Assembly: GCF_014636315.1 (NCBI RefSeq)
Contig: NZ_BMED01000003.1
Location: 434,001-498,000, forward strand
Length of the DNA: 64,000 nt
DNA from: Parundibacterium terreum
Lineage (GTDB): Bacteria > Pseudomonadota > Gammaproteobacteria > Burkholderiales > Burkholderiaceae_D
Direction: 5' to 3'
Of the stretch, positions 42,285 to 51,225 are shown in pieces. Below the pieces are notes generated by a model. The model saw nothing but the letters and a program-made list of their open reading frames with translations. It searched no databases and was not told the origin of the DNA. The position numbers and the translations under genes are program-made. Positions within the stretch are counted from its first letter, which is position 1. Every line of letters begins with the position of its first letter.

Positions 42285-44246
42285 TTACAGCACCAATCTT
42301 ATCCAGGCAGGTAATCCCCGTGACAAGGCTTTTTTTGTTGTGGAGGAAATAAAACTATCTGCTGTCGAATATTTTTGCTGCAAGAACGGTAGTGAACGCC
42401 AGGCAGACGACTTCGAATCAAACCTTTTCCAAATGCCAGCGTCGAAGATCTCTACTGCGCGGGCGGCGTTATGGAGCTGGGTGCCACTGCCATTCGATCG
42501 TGCAATGAGCGTCGAGTGTTTTCCTTCCAAATCGACAGGGTAGAGAGGAAGCTCATCCCACCCGAGTACATTCATCAGGGGGTCGAAAGACTGGTTTTTC
42601 TCCAGGTACGCCTTGCGTCGCTTTCGATACAGTGGAGCGCTTGAGTTTTTGGCGCGGCCCCTGAATATGTCGACTGCCCTAGTGGTCCCGAATACCTTCC
42701 CATCAAAGAGATATCCTGACACGGGTACACGGAGATCCACCTTGGTCATCTCGGCATACAGCGGGGCCTGCAATCTCGTAGAGTAGACATTGAACCCTTT
42801 TGGAAAAGCTTGTGGGTTTTCCTCGTTTTCCGCGTCTTTCTTCCATTTCGTGAAGTACGCATGGACGGTGCCGCGGCTCAGCTTGAAGAAGGTGTCCGCT
42901 GCCTGCATGCTCGGAAAGAAGCGATCCGCAACTTTGACGTAGCTTTCTAACGGTCCACTTCCCAGTAGGAAAGGATCAATCTCCGGGTAACGCGGCTGCC
43001 CTTTGGCATCCGGTATGTTCAGGCCGCACGGGAAAACCCCTGCGTTCTCGTACCTCAATATCTGGCTTCTGAAGCTGCCGTATGCAATTTTCCGCCAGTG
43101 CGGCGACGCTTCGTATGCTTGCAGTGTATTGGCATAAACTACGCTATCGAGCATGACCGGTTCGGCAACCAGGGTTCGCAGTTGGTCGGCGCTTTTGCGC
43201 TTGGAGGCCTCCTGCAGCGTCTCGTCGTGTTCTTTGAATAACTTCGTTCCCTGTTCATCGAGGATGTTAAAGCCTTCTGAGAAGTGGTTCTGTTCGACCA
43301 TTCTCCGGAATCGCGCCGCCAGATTGGAAGGGGTCCCTGTGCCATCTTCGTTTTCTGTCGCGTCGGATAATGTATGATAAGCATTCCCATTTACGAGATA
43401 GCGGGCATAGGGGTAGCGCGTGTCCCAAGCTTTCCCGTAGCCGGCAGATATGTTTTCCCCTTTTTTTGCATCGATTTCGCTCCAGGACGTCTCGATAAAA
43501 AATGGTTTTTCGTCAACCATGTAGTTGAAGCCAAGCGGAAAAAGTTCGAGCTGTGCCCGGTGGCTGTACCAGCTCTTGAAGGCATTGTAGTCGGTGCAAT
43601 ACTTGGAATCCTTGCTCACCCTAAGTGCTGTCGAGATGGTAGCTGCTTCGTTGGCATGGAATGCAGCCTTGATGGACGTGTAAAGGTTACCGTTGAACCT
43701 GACGGGCTGGCTCGCCATTTCGCTTAGTATTGCCTTGACGTGGGGCGGCATAGCCAGACCCGCCACCCCTTCGCCCCCTTCCGTCAGGTTCGTGAGGATT
43801 CCCGTCTTGATGGCCCTACGCCCCCACTGCGCAATGAGTTTCTTCTCGAGTGCTAGCGCGTATTCGTGGGTGTGACATGGAATCATTTGTACGAGGACGT
43901 TTTCACGGCCCACGGACCTGATGACGCGAATCTTGTGTTTATTCAGGGACTGGTTATATTCTTTTTCTGCTGCCGCCTCGTAGAAATGGTGGGCGAACCG
44001 TCTCCCCGCCCCTTTTCCGACATAAAAAGGTTGAGGCACTCCGTCATGCTGCTTATCCGGACGCCGGAGAATATAGACATAGTCGAGCACCGACTCGTTC
44101 AACGCTAGGCTCACATCCTTGATCAAGTCCGAATATTTGAATGCCGGCAGCGTGCCGACGACAGGAACGACGTAGTGTTGCTGAACATAATCGTGAAGAT
44201 TGCGCTGCGCGCTTTCTGGGGCTGTAGTGGTGTTTTCCATTGTCAT
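42285..44246 (-). CDS. GIY-YIG nuclease with six repeated C-terminal modules
   Basis: Residues 55-165 form a GIY-YIG domain: DYVYIL in the GIY place, PFYVGKGAGRRFAHHFYEA for the YIG and conserved Arg region, and ALALEKKLIAQWGRR with the catalytic Glu, then LTNLTEGGEG. From about 180 to the end there are six degenerate modules of 60-75 residues, each with a start like (F/V)xGxxYxSxxxA and an end like FPxGFN, GxNI or ELxP, resembling the NUMOD/IENR-type DNA-binding modules that follow GIY-YIG homing enzymes. The 653-residue protein has no signal. It lies between a truncated OLD gene and a DUF4238 gene in mobile DNA; homing, defence or repair are all possible. Another ATG is at 44240. Confidence 0.82.
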   Translation of the reverse strand: MTMENTTTAPESAQRNLHDYVQQHYVVPVVGTLPAFKYSDLIKDVSLALNESVLDYVYILRRPDKQHDGVPQPFYVGKGAGRRFAHHFYEAAAEKEYNQSLNKHKIRVIRSVGRENVLVQMIPCHTHEYALALEKKLIAQWGRRAIKTGILTNLTEGGEGVAGLAMPPHVKAILSEMASQPVRFNGNLYTSIKAAFHANEAATISTALRVSKDSKYCTDYNAFKSWYSHRAQLELFPLGFNYMVDEKPFFIETSWSEIDAKKGENISAGYGKAWDTRYPYARYLVNGNAYHTLSDATENEDGTGTPSNLAARFRRMVEQNHFSEGFNILDEQGTKLFKEHDETLQEASKRKSADQLRTLVAEPVMLDSVVYANTLQAYEASPHWRKIAYGSFRSQILRYENAGVFPCGLNIPDAKGQPRYPEIDPFLLGSGPLESYVKVADRFFPSMQAADTFFKLSRGTVHAYFTKWKKDAENEENPQAFPKGFNVYSTRLQAPLYAEMTKVDLRVPVSGYLFDGKVFGTTRAVDIFRGRAKNSSAPLYRKRRKAYLEKNQSFDPLMNVLGWDELPLYPVDLEGKHSTLIARSNGSGTQLHNAARAVEIFDAGIWKRFDSKSSAWRSLPFLQQKYSTADSFISSTTKKALSRGLPAWIRLVL

Positions 44247-44261
44247 GGCCTGAATGGCACT

Positions 44262-44474
44262 TTATAGGGAGTCGGCAGCAGCGTAAAACGTTTCGCCTGG
44301 GTTCATCTGGCTCCCTGCGATATTTCCGCTACCGTATGCCCGCGCGTACCGGCCGCTTCGCATTCCATCAATGAAGTTTGCTGGCTGCGCGGGCGGTGTG
44401 AAGTTATGCTGAGGGGCCGCATCTTTCCCGGCGCCTCGTGCCATCAGGTAGCGTAAGAATGCAGCGTAATGCAC
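44262..44474 (-). CDS. Small hypothetical protein upstream of the GIY-YIG gene
   Basis: A 70-residue frame ends 16 bp before the GIY-YIG start on the same strand. It is rich in Ala, Gly and Asn and shows no recognised domain; a GGAG-like stretch stands about ten bases before the ATG. It may be a co-transcribed small protein or a chance frame. The 308 bp to the DUF4238 gene show nothing else. Confidence 0.3.
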   Translation of the reverse strand: MHYAAFLRYLMARGAGKDAAPQHNFTPPAQPANFIDGMRSGRYARAYGSGNIAGSQMNPGETFYAAADSL

Positions 44475-44782
44475 CGGTCACTCCGTCGCTAGCAAGGTTT
44501 TTCGTTCCGCAAATAATTGTCGCAACTTGAATTTTCATCCGACGCTTTCGCTACAGCATGGCTATCCATTGGCAAAAAAGTACCTTGCCAGTGTACGTAG
44601 CGGATGATGTAATGTCCAGAAGAACCCTTCCGGATCCGCATACCCCAACGCGCTCAGACGAACCGCTGGAGTGGCAGGAACAGGGACGGCTTGGATTTTC
44701 TGCACCTGAGTCGTATTATTGATCGCATCTCTCTGAATCAAGAGGGAAATCCCTAACGAAGAACAAACCCTACATGTGAACC

Positions 44783-45646
44783 ATGACATTTGAAAAACAG
44801 AATCATCACTACGTGCCCCAATTCTGGCAACGTGGCTTTCGCGACCAGAATGGCCAACTTTTTGGACGGATGGGGGCGACGGTAAAATTGGTTTCGCCAC
44901 GAACGACGATGCAAGGAGATTGGCTCTACACAGTATTCGACAACCAGTGGAACCCGTCGGATTCGCTTGAGGATGCGCTTTCGGTCCTTGAGGGAGCGAC
45001 CGCAGCACTATTTCGTCGGATCGGCGCACCCGGCAGCGTTAGCTCAGCGGCCGATCGCAACGAGCTGTGTTCGGCGCTCGCCTTACAGGCGTGTCGCCAC
45101 CCAGATATCATGGGGCGAGGACACCGACGAGGGAAGGATCTTGGTGCGTTAATCGCGAGGGCATCCGACCTTTCACTTTCCGATTTCACAAAGGAAATGG
45201 CGGATTTTGGTGTCGCAGCTACCGAAGCTCTAGCGGCTTATAACATTTTGATCGCAAGTCCCCCTGAGCAACTCGCTCGAGAGTTGGATGAGCTCAATGC
45301 GCTCTCCCCTCAAGACCCTCAGCTTCCGGAGCAGGAGGCGCTACGCGCTCAACCAGTAGTTTGTGCACAGCTACAGAAAATGGAGTTCACTTTGCTTGAT
45401 GCGCCGCCCGGTGCCGAGTTTGTGCTGGGTGACACACCAATCCCACAGCAGGACCTCAGTCACGGATTTTCTGTGCCCTTATCAAAGTCGGTGGCAGTTT
45501 TGGCGGAGCCGGCGACTGCTCCTCAAGCGACGATAGCACGGCGCAGCGCGACAACAGCAGAGGTGGATGCAATCAATAGGACTCAGTGGGATAACTCACG
45601 TCGTGTTGTTGTGGGCTCAAGCAAGCCGATTCTGGCGGCGCTGTAA
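44783..45646 (+). CDS. DUF4238 domain protein
   Basis: The 287-residue protein starts MTFEKQNHHYVPQFWQRGF, the signature of DUF4238 (NxHYVPxFxLRxF), followed by GWLYT-like and EDALSxLEG segments and the late LGDTPIPQQDLSHGF where the family has conserved D and P residues. Function is not known; members are often near defence genes and mobile elements. It stands alone with about 300 bp before it. No signal peptide is seen. Confidence 0.85.
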   Translation: MTFEKQNHHYVPQFWQRGFRDQNGQLFGRMGATVKLVSPRTTMQGDWLYTVFDNQWNPSDSLEDALSVLEGATAALFRRIGAPGSVSSAADRNELCSALALQACRHPDIMGRGHRRGKDLGALIARASDLSLSDFTKEMADFGVAATEALAAYNILIASPPEQLARELDELNALSPQDPQLPEQEALRAQPVVCAQLQKMEFTLLDAPPGAEFVLGDTPIPQQDLSHGFSVPLSKSVAVLAEPATAPQATIARRSATTAEVDAINRTQWDNSRRVVVGSSKPILAAL

Positions 45647-46322
45647 GTGCGGAAAGATGGGATTCCTTACACCTTATTGACGTGCTCACGCATCGCAGGG
45701 CCTTGTTCGATATTCCGTGAGATGTTCGATGTTTGCCAGCCAATCCAAAAATGCAGTAAAACGTCCCTTTCCGGCACACGCTCAAACCGTTGCCAGTGCG
45801 AGTTAACGTTTGTTTTGGCACTTGGCCCTGTTGGAGGAAAAATCCAGAAACCCAATAACGGCGAGCGCTATGCGGAATTTTGAGATGGAATGAATTTACA
45901 GGTTATTTGGCACAGAATCAGCCAGACTCGGAGGTTTTGCGGGTCATTTGGCACTAGAAATCGCAACTAGTGTAGGAGGCGGGCAACTAAGTCATTGAAA
46001 AAATGAGGATTTTGCATGAATGAGACGCCGTGCCAAAAGGTGCGCAAATCGGCGCCAAATCAAACGCTAACTTACACAGGCTACAGGCAGAAGTACTATC
46101 AACGATTGTTAATACGACGCGAATCTAGAGATCTGTCAGGGTTTCAGCCCAGATTGAGCTTAAAAATTTTCGGAAGAAGATATTAATTACGCCGAAACTA
46201 CATTGAAATAATAGTAGTCTCACATCCAATGGTCGCTTTGCAGAGTCTCATCACACAAGAAATAATTCAACGATAGCCAATACACTCTCGACCACAACTA
46301 GTGAAACTGTTAGAACGCAGCA
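45647..46322. other. Non-coding stretch with repeated ATTTGGCAC motifs
   Basis: No convincing gene is seen. ATTTGGCAC appears at 45905 and 45946 in the same direction, and the inverse GTGCCAAA or GCGCCAAAT at 46030 and 46052. Clusters of such motifs are usual at ends of IS21-type or Tn7-type elements. The left border of the recombinase-ParB segment probably lies here. Confidence 0.5.
45903..46060. repeat. Cluster of short direct and inverted repeats (transposon end?)
   Basis: Two copies of T(T/C)ATTTGGCAC, at 45903-45913 and 45944-45954, and two inverted partners at 46030-46038 and 46052-46060. The arrangement of several 9-11 bp copies near a boundary fits a transposase-binding end. Confidence 0.5.
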
Positions 46323-46766
46323 ATGGAAACTCACGCCTGTCCTGCTTGCGGCAAACTATTTCTACCGCGTCCTCAAAATCCTTCCCAAGCCTATTGCTCC
46401 AGTAAAGGTTGTCAGCAAGAACGCCGACGCCGCTGGCAGCAAGCCAAGCGCGAAAACGACGAGGACTATCGCGACAACCAAAAGCGCGCCCAACAAGCCT
46501 GGAAAACACAAAATCCAAGTTACTGGCGCGACTACCGCCGCCTCCATCCGCAATATGCGGAGGCCAATCGTGCCCAGCAACTGGTACGTAACTACAAGAA
46601 TTGCTCCATCCTGATTGCAAAGATGGACGCGTCAACACAGCACAATTCCATGCATGCAGGTCTTTACAAGATGGTCATTCTGCCGGGGCCATTGATTGCA
46701 AAGAAGAACGCGTGGATGGTCTTTCTTAGCCCCTGTTCTCGCAGCAATCTCATGTATGTCCCCTGA
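46323..46766 (+). CDS. Small zinc-finger protein before the recombinase
   Basis: The 147-codon frame starts METHACPACGKLFLPRP with a CxxC, then YCSSKGCQQERRRRWQQAKR with a second Cys pair, giving a small zinc ribbon, and a very basic helix region (DYRDNQKRAQQAWKTQNPSYWRDYRRLHP). That part is coherent; the last 40 or so codons run into the iteron-like repeats and may be poor coding sequence. Proteins of this kind occur just before recombinase genes and may bind DNA. It lies on the same strand, about 110 bp before the recombinase start. Confidence 0.62.
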   Translation: METHACPACGKLFLPRPQNPSQAYCSSKGCQQERRRRWQQAKRENDEDYRDNQKRAQQAWKTQNPSYWRDYRRLHPQYAEANRAQQLVRNYKNCSILIAKMDASTQHNSMHAGLYKMVILPGPLIAKKNAWMVFLSPCSRSNLMYVP

Positions 46767-46785
46767 TTGCAAAGAGAGGACGCGT
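46611..46785 (+). repeat. Three iteron-like 22-23 bp repeats
   Basis: Copies at 46611-46632, 46692-46713 and 46763-46785 share TGATTGCAAAGA and end ACGCGT; spacing is 81 and 71 bp. They lie between the zinc-finger gene body and the recombinase start. They could be binding sites for the recombinase or for the ParB-like proteins encoded downstream. Confidence 0.8.
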
Positions 46786-46875
46786 GGCAGAGTGACATTC
46801 TCTATGCTAATTTGATAAATGCATTTTGCTGCAGGAAGTGCGTGTTCACCGCCTTAAATTGCCTCGGCGGACCCT

Positions 46876-48456
46876 ATGGAACGACGGCAAATGAAAATAA
46901 ATCCAGAAAGCTTTACCTCCCTCGCGCAGCCGATACGATTCCAGGCTGCCGAATACGTACGCATGTCCACCGAGCACCAACAATACTCGACCGACAACCA
47001 GCGCCAAAAAATCAGGGAATACGCTGAGCAGCGCAATATCAATGTCGTCAAGACCTATGCCGACGAAGGCAAAAGCGGCCTGCGCATTGACGGCCGACTG
47101 GCGCTACAGCAACTGATTAAGGATGTCGAAAGCGGCACGACCGCCTTCACAATGATCTTGGTATACGACGTCAGCCGTTGGGGCCGATTCCAGGACGCTG
47201 ACGAGAGCGCCTATTACGAATATATTTGCCGCAGGGCAGGCATCCAGGTTGCCTACTGTGCCGAGCAATTCGAGAACGATGGCTCTCCTGTCTCTACCAT
47301 CGTTAAGGGCGTCAAACGGGCAATGGCCGGTGAATACAGCCGCGAGCTATCGGCCAAGGTCTTCGCTGGTCAATGCCGGCTGATCGAGCTGGGTTACCGG
47401 CAGGGTGGTTTGGCCGGATACGGCCTGCGCCGCGTGCTGATCGACCAGCACGGCGTCATGAAGGCTGAGCTTTCCTGCGGTGAACATAAGAGCCTGCAAA
47501 CCGACCGCGTCATTCTGGTGCCAGGCCCGGAAGACGAGGTCAAGGTGGTCCACACTATATATAAGTGGTTCATCGACGACAGCCTGGCGGAGTCGGAAAT
47601 CGCCGAGCGGCTCAATGGTATGGCGATATGTACCGATCTAGGGCGGACTTGGACCCGCGCCACAGTACACGAAGTATTAACCAACGAAAAATACATCGGT
47701 AATAACATCTACAACCGGACCTCCTTTAAGCTCAAGAAGATGCGTGTCGTCAACACGCCCGACATGTGGATCAAGAAGGAAGGCGCATTTGCGCCCATCG
47801 TGCCGTCAGACATGTTCTACACAGCCCAGGGCATGATTCGTGCGCGGTGTCGACGATTCACGAATGAAGAATTGATCGAGCGGCTGCGCTCTCTATATAA
47901 GAATCGCGGCTTACTGTCTGGTTTGATCATCGACGAAATGGATGGCATGCCATCATCATGCGTCTATGCGCACCGCTTCGGCAGCCTGATCCGCGCATAC
48001 GAGATGGTCGGCTTCACCCCGGACCGCGACTATCGCTATTTAGAGATAAACCGTTATCTGCGGCGCCTCTATCCCAAAATCGTACTCCAGACCGAAAGCC
48101 AAATCGCCGAGCTGGGTGGCCAAGTCGAGCGTGACCCAGCCACCGACCTGCTGAGGCTGAACCGTGAGTTCAGCACTTCCCTGGTGTTGGCGCGTTGCCA
48201 CGTTATGGGCTCTGGCCGGAATTGCTGGAAAGTGCGTTTCGACACTAGTCTGGCTCCCGACATTACTGTGGTTGTGCGGCTGGAACAGGATAATCAATCG
48301 CCGCTCGACTACTACCTAATGCCGCGCCTCGACTTCGGCCAGGCGCGCGTCAACCTCGCCGATCAAAACGCCATCGAATATGAGAGCTACCGCTTTGACA
48401 CGCTGGACTACCTCTATGGCATGGCCGAGCGCGCACGTATGCGGAGAGCGGCATGA
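46876..48456 (+). CDS. Large serine recombinase
   Basis: The 526-residue protein has an N-terminal resolvase domain with the catalytic Ser in EYVRMSTEHQQYS (residue 31, or 26 with the later start), the Arg-containing DVSRWGRF motif and GEYSRELSAKV, and then a recombinase domain (GLAGYGLRRVLID; AEIAERLNGMAI-like helix-turn-helix; EVLTNEKYIGNNIYNR). The C-terminal 200 residues are special to this type. No zinc Cys cluster as in phage integrases is visible. The stop overlaps the first ParB-like gene (ATGA), so the three genes form an operon. An ATG at 46891 is the other possible start. Confidence 0.92.
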   Translation: MERRQMKINPESFTSLAQPIRFQAAEYVRMSTEHQQYSTDNQRQKIREYAEQRNINVVKTYADEGKSGLRIDGRLALQQLIKDVESGTTAFTMILVYDVSRWGRFQDADESAYYEYICRRAGIQVAYCAEQFENDGSPVSTIVKGVKRAMAGEYSRELSAKVFAGQCRLIELGYRQGGLAGYGLRRVLIDQHGVMKAELSCGEHKSLQTDRVILVPGPEDEVKVVHTIYKWFIDDSLAESEIAERLNGMAICTDLGRTWTRATVHEVLTNEKYIGNNIYNRTSFKLKKMRVVNTPDMWIKKEGAFAPIVPSDMFYTAQGMIRARCRRFTNEELIERLRSLYKNRGLLSGLIIDEMDGMPSSCVYAHRFGSLIRAYEMVGFTPDRDYRYLEINRYLRRLYPKIVLQTESQIAELGGQVERDPATDLLRLNREFSTSLVLARCHVMGSGRNCWKVRFDTSLAPDITVVVRLEQDNQSPLDYYLMPRLDFGQARVNLADQNAIEYESYRFDTLDYLYGMAERARMRRAA

Positions 48457-49355
48457 CGCAAGAACATCAATCTGGGGAACTGCGATTGATTCCGCTGGAC
48501 CGGATCGACGTGCTGAATCCGCGTGAGCGCAATCTCAAAGTGTTTGAGGAAATCATCGGCAATATCCGCGCGATCGGTCTCAAAAAGCCGATCACCGTCA
48601 CACCGCGTACTGGTCCGGATGACCAGGAGCGCTACTTGCTGGTATGTGGAGAAGGAAGAATGAAGGCGTTCAAATCTCTGGGAGAGACCATGATCCCAGC
48701 GTTGGTGATTCAGATCAGCGATGAAGACGCCGCTATTATGAGCCTGGCTGAGAATATCGCCCGCCGCCAGTACCGTCCGCTGGAACTGCTAACCAGTATC
48801 AAGAGCTTGTACGACCAGGGCTACGACAAGAAAGCCATTGCTCAAAAGACCGGCTTGACCACCGAATACGTTTGCGGTATCACTGTTTTGCTGGAACGCG
48901 GCGAAGAGCGCCTATTGATTGCAGTGCAGAAAGGGAAAATTCCACTGAATACTGCCATGACCATAGCCGGCGCTGGCGACGACAATAAATCGGTGCAAAC
49001 GGCGCTGCAAGATGCGTATGAGACTGGTAAGTTGCGCGGCAAGCATTTGAAGGAAGCGCGTCGCGTCATTGAACGCCGACAAACCTTAGGCCGGTCGGCC
49101 GCGCGGGGAACACCCCGCAAGCGCGCCGACATCACCACGTCCAGCCTAGTGCGCACCTATCAAAAGGAAGTGGATCGGCAAAGGCTGATGGTGAAGAAAG
49201 CGGAATTCGCCCAGCAGCGCTTCTTATTTGTAGTGAGCGCGTTGCGGCAGCTACTATCCGACGAAAATTTTACGAACTTGCTGCGCGCTGAAGGCTTGGA
49301 CACTCTCCCCAAATTCCTGGCCGAACGCGTTTGGACGAATGGGAGTAAGCCATGA
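48453..49355 (+). CDS. ParB-like protein 1
   Basis: The 300-residue protein has a ParB/Srx-type domain: LIPLDRIDVLNPRERN, PITVTPRT, the box LVCGEGRMKAFKSLGETMIPA and MSLAENIARRQYRPLE, followed by a helix-turn-helix (YDKKAIAQKTGLTTEYVCGI) and a helical C-terminus. ParB proteins bind DNA sites and may hydrolyse CTP; the GEGRMKA box matches the C-motif. There is no ParA partner here. It is coupled to the recombinase and to the second ParB-like gene by ATGA overlaps, which suggests that it acts with the recombinase on element DNA. Confidence 0.9.
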   Translation: MTQEHQSGELRLIPLDRIDVLNPRERNLKVFEEIIGNIRAIGLKKPITVTPRTGPDDQERYLLVCGEGRMKAFKSLGETMIPALVIQISDEDAAIMSLAENIARRQYRPLELLTSIKSLYDQGYDKKAIAQKTGLTTEYVCGITVLLERGEERLLIAVQKGKIPLNTAMTIAGAGDDNKSVQTALQDAYETGKLRGKHLKEARRVIERRQTLGRSAARGTPRKRADITTSSLVRTYQKEVDRQRLMVKKAEFAQQRFLFVVSALRQLLSDENFTNLLRAEGLDTLPKFLAERVWTNGSKP

Positions 49356-50233
49356 CGGGAGTTTCGCTAGGTTTTTCGCTAGAACCCCTCTCGGTGCCTC
49401 TGGACAGTCTGCTGCCATCTAGGAAAACCCCGGAAGGCCTGTTCACTTCCCGGAAATTCAAGCAAATCCGTTCCTCTATTGAGGAGATCGGTTTAATTGA
49501 ACCCCTCTCCGTCACTCCAGTAATCCGCGACTCTGGACAGCATATGCTGTTGGACGGTCACATTCGTCTTATTGCGCTACGAAATTTGAGTTTTTCGGAT
49601 GCGCCATGCCTGGTAGCGACCGACGATGAAGGCTATACGTACAATACCCGTATCAACCGTCTCTCTACCATTCAGGAGCACTTGATGATACGACGCGCAG
49701 TGGAGCGCGGTGTTTCGCCCGATCGTTTGGCGAAGGCTCTCAATATGGATGTCAGCCAAATCGTTAAGAGAATGAATTTGCTGGATGGAATCTGCCCGGA
49801 GGCTGCCGAAATGCTCAAGGACAGGCAGTTTTCAACGGAGATCTCTCGCATGCTGAGGAAAATGAAGCCGACTCGACAAGTCGAATGCGTCGAGTTGATG
49901 GTTGCTGCGAATACGGTAACGACCGCCTATGCCGAAGCGATGCTGGTCGCCACGCCGGCCGAACTACTCCTAGAGGGCAAGAAGACATTGAAACTAGCCG
50001 GCGTCACGCAAGAGCAATTGGCCAAGATGGAGCGAGAGATGGCAAGCCTGCAAGGGCAGTACAAGATGGTTGAACAAACATACGGCCAGGATGTGCTGAA
50101 CCTGGTACTAGCACGCGGCTATCTGCTTAAGCTTCTCGAAAATAAGGCAGCTTCACAATACATCCAGAAATGGCAGGCGGACGTACTCGCTGAATTTGAA
50201 TCCATTGTGCGGACGGTCGCGCTAGATCACTAA
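49352..50233 (+). CDS. ParB-like protein 2 (RepB C-terminal type)
   Basis: A second ParB-like protein of 293 residues: VPLDSLLPSRKTPEGLFTS, IEPLSVTPV, LLDGHIRLIALRNLSFSDAPC, then a helix-turn-helix (RGVSPDRLAKALNMDVSQIVKR) and a long helical tail (LAKMEREMASLQGQYKMVEQTYG). This layout matches the RepB-type ParB group. The D instead of G/E in the central box differs from protein 1, so the two may bind different sites or form a heterodimer. It is the last gene of the operon. Confidence 0.88.
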   Translation: MTGVSLGFSLEPLSVPLDSLLPSRKTPEGLFTSRKFKQIRSSIEEIGLIEPLSVTPVIRDSGQHMLLDGHIRLIALRNLSFSDAPCLVATDDEGYTYNTRINRLSTIQEHLMIRRAVERGVSPDRLAKALNMDVSQIVKRMNLLDGICPEAAEMLKDRQFSTEISRMLRKMKPTRQVECVELMVAANTVTTAYAEAMLVATPAELLLEGKKTLKLAGVTQEQLAKMEREMASLQGQYKMVEQTYGQDVLNLVLARGYLLKLLENKAASQYIQKWQADVLAEFESIVRTVALDH

Positions 50234-50314
50234 ATTGTAGTAACGCAGACTTGACTTATTTTTCTACGGCTTCTATTGGTCAAAGTTCCTTCCGTCAACT
50301 GAGAGACTGTAAGC

Positions 50315-50581
50315 CTAGGCCTGGTATGAAAGCCGCATGATTATTCTGTCGCGCGGCGAAGCACCCATCGCTACCATCCGACACATCAGCGAAACAGAAT
50401 TGGATGCAAGAAGGCACATTGCATCGGGACTGTTGAAGAAAGGTTCTTTACCTTGACGCCATACAAGCGCAGTTGCTCCCGAAGGTATCGCTCCGATTGG
50501 CTGGATAGAATAGAATCCTACGTTCAAATAAATTGATAAAATCACGACCACCCCGATCACGCTCGCGAATATTTTTTTCAT
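50315..50581 (-). CDS. Small single-pass membrane protein downstream of Thoeris
   Basis: The 88-residue protein has a basic N-terminus and one hydrophobic helix (KKIFASVIGVVVILSIYLNV), then an outside or periplasmic part with GATALVWRQGKEPFFNSPD and several Cys (CLLASNSVSLMC). It lies 24 bp after the last TIR gene of the Thoeris locus in the same direction. I recognise no family. It could be a co-transcribed accessory or an unrelated gene; no good Shine-Dalgarno is seen. Confidence 0.55.
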   Translation of the reverse strand: MKKIFASVIGVVVILSIYLNVGFYSIQPIGAIPSGATALVWRQGKEPFFNSPDAMCLLASNSVSLMCRMVAMGASPRDRIIMRLSYQA

Positions 50582-50605
50582 TTTTGTTTGTAATTGTGAT
50601 TTCTA

Positions 50606-51181
50606 TTATCGAGAGTATGGCTCGGCACCCTGTAGCCACTGATCGAAGAGAACATAGCAGGTCGAAGATGTTTGGATCCAGAGCTTTTCAACCGTACCAC
50701 CGTTCTGTAGATCTTTCGTTACATATGGATAAACTCCTAAATATTCTTGGCCAACGTAGCTATTACCATAATTTTGAGAAACAGGGAGAATAGCGGCTCT
50801 TCTGTTGTGACCGTCTTTGAATCCGAGCTCCCATGGCATCCATTTAGAGGAACTGCTGTTACTGGTAGTGGCGAAGAATAGGCATTTGCTGTTTAACATG
50901 CGCTGGCGCAACACTTGGGCGGTCTCTTTTGAAACGCTTTCCCTGCTCAAGTGTCGATCATGAATCCAGTCTACATATACGCTATAACCCATATCCTCAA
51001 GGCTCAACCAAATGCCAAGTACTAGTTTCTGGTCATTCCAGCTGTGAGAGAGAAAAATGTCAAAATGACCGACATGGCCTGTAGCCAGGGCTTTCTCGTT
51101 TAGTATTTCTCCTGTCGATCTGTAATATGGCGTACTTCGATCAGCACGAGCCCTCAGGTCAGATTCTTTAAATAGTGCCAT
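50606..51181 (-). CDS. thsB: TIR-domain protein of the Thoeris locus (third TIR)
   Basis: The 191-residue protein has a TIR domain at about 38-140: FDIFLSHSWNDQKLVLGIW, LEDMGYSVYVDW, RMLNSKCLFFATTSNSSSS and KWMPWELGFKDG, where the Glu is in the catalytic place. It differs from the two TIR proteins next to it, being more like the animal-type TIR_2 group. TIR proteins of Thoeris make a cyclic ADP-ribose-type signal from NAD when a phage is sensed and so activate ThsA. It is the last of three TIR genes on this strand. The 35-residue head before the domain is polar. Confidence 0.85.
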   Translation of the reverse strand: MALFKESDLRARADRSTPYYRSTGEILNEKALATGHVGHFDIFLSHSWNDQKLVLGIWLSLEDMGYSVYVDWIHDRHLSRESVSKETAQVLRQRMLNSKCLFFATTSNSSSSKWMPWELGFKDGHNRRAAILPVSQNYGNSYVGQEYLGVYPYVTKDLQNGGTVEKLWIQTSSTCYVLFDQWLQGAEPYSR

Positions 51182-51225
51182 TACATGCTCTTAGTATTAT
51201 TTTCTTATCGTCAAAACCAGCCACT

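Noticed and set aside
46611..46785. Spaced repeats as a CRISPR array
   Set aside because: Only three imperfect copies with long, unequal spacing; iteron-like sites are a better reading.
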